DNA of 53,573 nucleotides from Gemmatimonadota bacterium. Its GTDB lineage: Bacteria > Gemmatimonadota > Gemmatimonadetes > Gemmatimonadales > GWC2-71-9. This document shows, one piece after another, positions 48,809 to 53,573 of this stretch. The notes beneath the pieces are model-generated. The model did not search any database, was not told the origin of the DNA, and saw only the letters and a program-made list of their open reading frames with translations. The translations under genes and the position numbers were made by a program. The DNA is taken from contig QHUK01000041.1 of assembly GCA_003222085.1 (NCBI GenBank), positions 1-53,573 on the forward strand, given 5' to 3'. Each line of letters opens with the position of its first letter. Positions within the stretch are counted from its first letter, which is position 1.

Positions 48809-50203
48809 CTATCGCGGCGTTCGCGCCAACAGGAAGACGTTGAAGAGCGGGCCCGTCACCGGTGCCGGCGAGCTCGCCATTCCGATCGGCGGCGGCGGCG
48901 GCACGGCGGTCATCGGCAGGATGATCGAGCCGCCGTCGTAGGTGCCACCCGCCACCGGCGTGCCGAACAGGTCCTGCACGTTCCATACCGCGTATCGCTC
49001 CCCGACATGAAGCACCTTGGATACGTCCACCGCGGCCGTCGCGAGCCCACTCCAGTTGTAGACGATGATGTTTGCCCGACCGGGCTCGTAGGCGTTGCGG
49101 CGAACCAACACCGTGGTCCCCGTAGATGGGGTCGGCGCAACCCGGGCGGTGGCGTGGAGGTCGGTCCGGGTGTCGATCCCCCCTCCGCCCAGGAGCGTGT
49201 TACCGTCCACCACGGCATGGCGCCAGTGGCCGACGTACAGGCTCGTGGATCCACCGATGGCATAGTTGTTCCGCACGGTCATGGACCCGTTGCTGAGGCC
49301 GCTCACGGGACCGACCTGGATATTCTTCGCCCCGTAGCCGGGCGGGTAATAGGTCATGTTGTCGGTAACCGTGATGCCGTCGGCGGGCGCCTGACCACCG
49401 CCCGCCAGGATGTTGGCCGACTGGGAGTTGTTCGAGAGCAAACCGCTGTTGAAGACGACGTTGCCTTCGACGTGGATGTTGCGAAGCTGGCCGCTACCCG
49501 CGTCGGTGTATTCGTGCACGCCGAACCCGAACTGATTGAACATGATGTTGTCGCGCACCAGCACGGGGCCCACATCGCTCTTGATGTACATCGCGTGCCC
49601 GTGCCCCCGGTCGGGCCCCTGGTAGCCGATGTTGTACACGATCGAGCCGTAGATCTCCACGTCCGGGTACGTGGTGGAGACGAAGAATCCCGGCCCCCCG
49701 TCGTGTACGATCAGATTGACGAACTTGGTGTGAGGCGCGTAGTTCGTCACCATGTCGGCGCGGAAGTTCGAGCTGGTGCTACAGCACCGGGTGCGGTCGG
49801 TATTGACGACCTCGAACCCCCAGAAGATGGCATAGGCTCCTCGAACCACGAACGTGTCGTTGAGCGAGCCCGCTCCATCGATGATGGCGCGCTCCCCCGG
49901 ATACTGTCGCACCACGATGGGCGCCGCCGCTGTCCCGGTGAGCGTGCTGTGGAACGGGCCGCGATAGGTGCCCCCCCGCAGCCACACCGTGTCCCCCGGT
50001 TGGACCCTCCTCCCGCTCCCGCCCGTCAGCGCCGTCGCGAGGTCCCACGGCCGCATGCGGCTGCCGTCGCCCCCCGCCGAGCCGTCCGGACTCGCGTAGA
50101 ATCCAGCGCCCTTTACCGGCGCGGTCGACGCCTGCCCCGCCAGTCGCCCCGTCGTCAGGGCGGTCAGGGCATACAGCGCTGCTGCGATTCCGCGAGCGGT
50201 CAC
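48809..50203 (-). CDS. Secreted right-handed beta-helix protein (copy 2)
   Basis: 464 residues. The start GTG 50203 gives a clean signal peptide (hydrophobic AAALYALTAL, cleavage near AGQA). An upstream in-frame ATG (50341) exists, but its segment contains a strong hairpin and a poor signal, so I reject it. Domain order is as in copy 3: GFYASPDGSAGGDGSRMRPWD, DTVWLRGGTYRG, YPGERAIIDG, RCCSTSS, DRGHGHAMYIKSD, and the conserved C-terminal domain ending PVTGPLFNVFLLART. No Ig-like domain. It should be exported to the periplasm or beyond; enzyme activity is not established. The stop is 14 nt before the start of copy 3. Confidence 0.85.
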   Translation of the reverse strand: MTARGIAAALYALTALTTGRLAGQASTAPVKGAGFYASPDGSAGGDGSRMRPWDLATALTGGSGRRVQPGDTVWLRGGTYRGPFHSTLTGTAAAPIVVRQYPGERAIIDGAGSLNDTFVVRGAYAIFWGFEVVNTDRTRCCSTSSNFRADMVTNYAPHTKFVNLIVHDGGPGFFVSTTYPDVEIYGSIVYNIGYQGPDRGHGHAMYIKSDVGPVLVRDNIMFNQFGFGVHEYTDAGSGQLRNIHVEGNVVFNSGLLSNNSQSANILAGGGQAPADGITVTDNMTYYPPGYGAKNIQVGPVSGLSNGSMTVRNNYAIGGSTSLYVGHWRHAVVDGNTLLGGGGIDTRTDLHATARVAPTPSTGTTVLVRRNAYEPGRANIIVYNWSGLATAAVDVSKVLHVGERYAVWNVQDLFGTPVAGGTYDGGSIILPMTAVPPPPPIGMASSPAPVTGPLFNVFLLARTPR

Positions 50204-50300
50204 GGACGGTGGGAGGTCGAGTTCATGCTCTTCCCCGGTGAAGCTACGGCGCCGATGACCCGGCCGACAGCCGGCCGCGCTCGGCGCCGCCATGAAGCAC

Positions 50301-50336
50301 GCCGCCCCGAGCGCGATACGTCGCGCCCGGGGCGGC
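50301..50336 (-). terminator. 16-bp stem-loop after beta-helix copy 1
   Basis: GCCGCCCCGAGCGCGA (50301-50316), loop TACG, then a complementary arm 50321-50336 with one mismatch. It starts 18 nt after the stop of the minus-strand gene at 50355. There is no T-run, so it might act as a terminator-like or processing structure that lowers expression of the following genes. Confidence 0.5.
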
Positions 50337-50354
50337 ATCACACGGCAGGGTCGG

Positions 50355-53030
50355 CTACGGCAATGTCGTCACGAGGAACACGTTGAAGTCCGGCCCCGTC
50401 ACCGGCGCCGGGGAGCTGCTCAACCCGACCGGCGTGGGCGGCGTGATTCCGGCCATCGGGAAGCTGATCGTGCCACCCCCAAACGTGCCGCTCACCAACG
50501 GGGCGCCGAACAGATCCTGCACGTTCCGCACCTCGTACCGGCGGCCGACGCCCAGGACGCTCGACAGATCCACCGACACCGAGGCCTGCCGACTCCAGTT
50601 GTAGATGATCACGGCGGCCCGGCCCGGCTCGTAGGCGTTCGGCCGCACGAACACCAGGGGTTGTGTCGGCTTGGTGCCAGACGTAATCACGGTGTTGCCG
50701 GTGATGATCGCGTTGGTCCACGTCCCCTCGCTCATCCCACTCCCTCCAACCACGTAGTTACCGGTGGCCGTGAGCCCATCCCCAGAACCCAGGAGCCAGT
50801 TCGATCCGCCAATGCCCGGCGAGAAGTACGTCATGTTGTCGATCATCGCCATGTCGTTCGCCGGCGGCTGGCCCAGGTTCCCGATGTTCCCCGAGGTCCC
50901 TTGGGCCGACAGCGTCCCGCTGTTGAACGACACGTTGCCTTCGAGGTGGATGCCGTTCAGGAGCCCGTCGCCGCTGTTCGTATAGGCGTGGATGCCGTAG
51001 CCGTAAGAGTTGAACAGGATGTTGTCGCGCACGACCAGCGGGCCGACGTCGTTCTTCAGGTACATGCCGTGGCCGTGCCCCCGGTCGGAGCCATCGTAGC
51101 CGATGTTATAGATGATCGCGCCGTAGATTTCGACATCCCCGTACGGGCTCCAAGTGTAGTAGCCGGGGCCGCCGTCATGGACGATCATATTGATGAACTT
51201 TACATGCGTCGCGTGACTCACCATCATGTCCGCGCGGAAGAACGAGCTCGTGCTGCAGCACCGGACCGGGTCGCTGTTGGTCATCTCGAAGCCCCAGAAG
51301 ACGGAATACGAACCGTCGGCGACGAATGTGTCGCTGGTCGATCCAGCGCCGTCGATGATCGCCCGCTCGCCCGGATACTGCCGCACCACAATCGGCGCCG
51401 CGGCCGTCCCGGTCAGGGTGCTGCGGAACTGGCCGGCGTAGGTTCCGCCGCGCAGCCAGACCGTGTCGCCAGGCTGGACCTTCCCGTTACCGCCACTCAG
51501 CGCCGTGGCCAGGTTCCACGGACGACCACTGCTGCCGTCGCCCGAGCTGGAGCCGTTCGGCGCCGCGTACCATCCCGCGTGCGTCCCCGGCGCCGGCGGC
51601 GCCGTCACCGTGATCGCCGAGGAGCCGCTCTTGCCCCCGGTTGCCGCCGTGATGGTCGCCGAGCCGATGGTCACCCCCGACACCAAGCCGCTGCTGCTCA
51701 CCGTGGCCACCGTCGTCGCGCTGCTCGACCACGTGATCGAACGCCCGGACAAGGTGTTGCCGGCCGAGTCCTTCGGCGTTGCGGTCAGCTGCACCGTGTT
51801 CCCCGTCGCCACGCTCGCCGACGCCGGGCTCACCACCACGGAAGCCACCGGGACGATCGCCGCCGTGATCGTGGACGTACCGCTCTTGCCCCCGCTCGCC
51901 GCCGTGATCGTCGCCGAGCCGGCGCCCCTCGCCGTCACCAGTCCGCTGCCACTCACCTTCGCGATCGTGGTGTCGCTGCTCGACCACACGATGGTCTGGC
52001 CCGTCAGCGGATTGCCGGCCGAATCCTTCGGTGTCGCGGCCAGCTGCACCGTCTGCCCGACGAACAGGCTCGCCGCGGCCGGACTGACCGTCACCGAGGC
52101 GATGGTGACGTTCGCCACCGCCATCGCGGATGTGCCGCTCTTCCCCCCCGTCGCCGCTGTGATTGTCGCCGAGCCGGCGCCCTTCCCCGTCACGAGCCCG
52201 CTCGTGCTCACCGTTGCGATCGTGGTGTTGTCGCTCGACCAGGTGACCACGCGACCCGTGAGCGGATTGCCCGCCGAGTCCTTGGGCGTCGCGGTCAGCT
52301 GCACGGTCTGCCCGACGTACAGGCTCCCGGATGCCGGGGTTACCGTCACCGACGCCACGGGCACGGTCGTCACCGTGACGCTCGAGGAGGCACTCCGCCC
52401 CTCACTCGCCGCCGTGATCGTCGTCGAACCCACGGCCACGCCGGTGACCAGCCCGCTTCCGTTCACCGTCGCCACGCCCGTGCTGCTGCTCGACCAGGTC
52501 ACGGTCCTCCCGGTCAGGACGGCACCGGTCGAGTCCAGGGTCGTCGCCGTGAGCTGCACGGTCTGCGTCGGCAGCACACTGGCAGACGCCGGACTGACGC
52601 TCATCGAGGCCACGGGCGGGAGGGTCACTGCCACCGTCGCCGTATCCGCCAAGTTGGTCGCCTGACCCCGGGCAATGACCTTCACCCTGCCCGTGTCCGA
52701 GCCGGCCTTGAACTTGCCGTAATGGCGCCCGCCCTTGGTACTCGTATCCGTGATGCTGCCGCTCGTCGCGCTCCAGGTCACGGCGGCGGCGGCTGTGTCA
52801 CCCGCGCTCGTGAGGGCCACGGCCATGAAATCGGCCGTCTGGCCCGTCCGAATCGTCATGCTTTTTGGGTAGACTAACAGCTGCGCAACCGTGCCGCTTC
52901 CTGTATCGGTAAGGAGAACGGGCCGCTCGCAGGCGAACACCACCGCTGCCGCGAGCAGCACCGCCGAGACCGCGACCACGCGGTCTTTCATCAGGGCCAG
53001 GCGGGCCGACAGCTTGTGCTTGAAGGTCAT
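50355..53030 (-). CDS. Lipoprotein with Ig-like (BIG2) domains and beta-helix (copy 1)
   Basis: 891 residues. ATG 53030 has GAGG 6 nt upstream. A signal ending VVFAC suggests a lipoprotein. Domain order: a divergent Ig-like domain (about 40-130), four BIG2 domains (about 131-470; each with TVQLTATPKDSAGNPLTG or close to it), then the beta-helix (about 480-780: DTVWLRGGTYAGQF, YPGERAIIDG, RCCSTSS, DRGHGHGMYLKND) and the shared C-terminal domain (VIIYNWSRQASVSVDLSS to the end). The BIG2 array may act as a stalk or adhesive. It starts 8 nt after the partial phosphoesterase, so the two are probably one operon. The BIG2 units are similar at DNA level. Confidence 0.9.
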   Translation of the reverse strand: MTFKHKLSARLALMKDRVVAVSAVLLAAAVVFACERPVLLTDTGSGTVAQLLVYPKSMTIRTGQTADFMAVALTSAGDTAAAAVTWSATSGSITDTSTKGGRHYGKFKAGSDTGRVKVIARGQATNLADTATVAVTLPPVASMSVSPASASVLPTQTVQLTATTLDSTGAVLTGRTVTWSSSSTGVATVNGSGLVTGVAVGSTTITAASEGRSASSSVTVTTVPVASVTVTPASGSLYVGQTVQLTATPKDSAGNPLTGRVVTWSSDNTTIATVSTSGLVTGKGAGSATITAATGGKSGTSAMAVANVTIASVTVSPAAASLFVGQTVQLAATPKDSAGNPLTGQTIVWSSSDTTIAKVSGSGLVTARGAGSATITAASGGKSGTSTITAAIVPVASVVVSPASASVATGNTVQLTATPKDSAGNTLSGRSITWSSSATTVATVSSSGLVSGVTIGSATITAATGGKSGSSAITVTAPPAPGTHAGWYAAPNGSSSGDGSSGRPWNLATALSGGNGKVQPGDTVWLRGGTYAGQFRSTLTGTAAAPIVVRQYPGERAIIDGAGSTSDTFVADGSYSVFWGFEMTNSDPVRCCSTSSFFRADMMVSHATHVKFINMIVHDGGPGYYTWSPYGDVEIYGAIIYNIGYDGSDRGHGHGMYLKNDVGPLVVRDNILFNSYGYGIHAYTNSGDGLLNGIHLEGNVSFNSGTLSAQGTSGNIGNLGQPPANDMAMIDNMTYFSPGIGGSNWLLGSGDGLTATGNYVVGGSGMSEGTWTNAIITGNTVITSGTKPTQPLVFVRPNAYEPGRAAVIIYNWSRQASVSVDLSSVLGVGRRYEVRNVQDLFGAPLVSGTFGGGTISFPMAGITPPTPVGLSSSPAPVTGPDFNVFLVTTLP

Positions 53031-53038
53031 AAGTCGCC

Positions 53039-53573
53039 TCAGGGCGTGAAGAATTCGGTCATGTCGGGCGCGCTGGCCGCGGCGCCGGGGAACACGTTCA
53101 CGCCCAGCCCCTTCAGGATCAGCCGCAGCGTGCTCTGGTGCTGGTACAGCGTGGTGGACTGATAGCCGGGCTTCGACTTCGGACTGACGGCCACCCATAC
53201 GACCCGACCGCCGCCGTTGGTATTGTCGCCGCCCGATTCGTCGAACACGATGATGAGCAGCCCGTCCCGCTGGAACATCGCGCTCTTGATCAGCGGGTCG
53301 ATGTTGTTCTTGAGCCACGTATCGGCTGTGCTCAGCGAGCAATCGTGCGCGTCGTTGCACAGATTCGGCACGATGTTCGAGAAATGGGGGAGCGTACCGT
53401 TCGCCAGATCCGTCGCGAACTGCGTGAACGGGACGTTGTTACACGCCTGCACCGGGTCGTTCGCCACGTCCGAGAGCAGCGGGAAGATGTTGTGCTTCCG
53501 GGCGTAGTTCCCGGTATCGCCGCCGAGGTAGCACGCGTTCGGAATGCTCTCCGCATACGACTTCCACGTCTTC
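53039..53573 (-). CDS. Phosphoesterase (AcpA/phospholipase C superfamily), 5' end beyond window
   Basis: Partial: 178 codons to the stop, running off the window end. It parallels the protein at 14823-15761 over the whole overlap: KTWKSYAES, YARKHNIFPLLSDV, IVPNLCNDAHDCSL, TADTWLKNNIDPL, LLIIVFDESGG, YQSTTLYQHQSTLRLILKGL and DMTEFF. The same operon continues with the beta-helix genes, while the other copy is in the Wza/Wzc operon. The missing N-terminus should hold the signal and the first metal-binding residues. The paralogy and the final 178 residues are certain; completeness is not. Confidence 0.88.
   Translation of the reverse strand, partial: KTWKSYAESIPNACYLGGDTGNYARKHNIFPLLSDVANDPVQACNNVPFTQFATDLANGTLPHFSNIVPNLCNDAHDCSLSTADTWLKNNIDPLIKSAMFQRDGLLIIVFDESGGDNTNGGGRVVWVAVSPKSKPGYQSTTLYQHQSTLRLILKGLGVNVFPGAAASAPDMTEFFTP

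Noticed and set aside
50204..50341. Longer N-terminus of beta-helix copy 2 from the ATG at 50341
   Set aside because: It would run through a strong stem-loop and carry a poor signal sequence, whereas GTG 50203 gives a clean signal peptide.

Overview
The window is high-GC, densely coded DNA, and most of it is one large surface- or exo-polysaccharide locus with its export, processing and regulatory genes. Signal peptides, lipoprotein signals, a Wza-type export protein and Wzc-type co-polymerases point to a Gram-negative (diderm) bacterium. The many GTG starts, BIG2/PKD/beta-helix secreted proteins and Cys-anchored phosphoesterases recall Gemmatimonadota or a related soil lineage. That placement is an inference from style; no ribosomal or other marker gene is present.

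Layout. (1) 1-3.9 kb: a TPR protein, a 42-residue exported peptide on the opposite strand, an AraC-type regulator, a CheY-like response regulator and a receiver protein with a degenerate GGDEF domain. (2) 3.84-5.16 kb: a Tat-exported metallophosphoesterase framed by nested inverted repeats built of REP-like palindromes. (3) 5.2-7.3 kb, minus strand: glmS (UDP-GlcNAc precursor supply) and a zinc-ribbon protein, separated by a 17-bp perfect inverted repeat. (4) 7.6-11.3 kb: a second receiver/degenerate-GGDEF protein, an NtrC-type sigma-54 activator and a soluble histidine kinase. (5) 11.3-19.0 kb, minus strand: two paralogous Wzz/BY-kinase co-polymerases, a Wza-like exporter, a lipoprotein phosphoesterase and a TylF-like methyltransferase. 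(6) 19.4-43.8 kb, plus strand: a nearly gap-free run with a DegT aminotransferase, PIG-L deacetylase, initiating sugar-phosphate transferase, a giant three-headed phosphoesterase with nine PKD repeats, a Wzx flippase fused to a nucleotidyltransferase and a kinase, Wzy, an AsnB amidotransferase, GT4 and GT2 glycosyltransferases, free-standing kinase and nucleotidyltransferase relatives of the fusion, CapA, a PaaK/CapK-like ligase, an ATP-grasp enzyme, a NodB deacetylase and a FemAB/GNAT-like transferase. (7) 44-47.3 kb: a membrane WbpM-type N-terminus fused to an epimerase, then an LhgO-like FAD oxidoreductase. (8) 47.3-53.6 kb, minus strand: three related secreted beta-helix proteins and a partial phosphoesterase paralogous to the one in block 5.

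Reading it together: GlmS and the nucleotide-sugar enzymes feed precursors; the short sugar-phosphate transferase starts the lipid-linked unit; GT4 and GT2 extend it; amidation, deacetylation, amino-acid-like ligation and perhaps phosphorylation decorate it; Wzx, Wzy, two Wzc and Wza flip, polymerise and export it; secreted beta-helix proteins and phosphoesterases act outside. Sigma-54-like sequences lie upstream of both wzc-type genes and of the epimerase fusion, so the adjacent NtrC-type activator and kinase are candidate regulators of the locus.

The most unusual items are the Wzx-nucleotidyltransferase-kinase fusion with its stand-alone relatives in the same operon, the three-headed phosphoesterase with one canonical and two altered catalytic heads, the inverted-repeat-bounded Tat phosphoesterase cassette, and the TPR/small-peptide pair at the left end.
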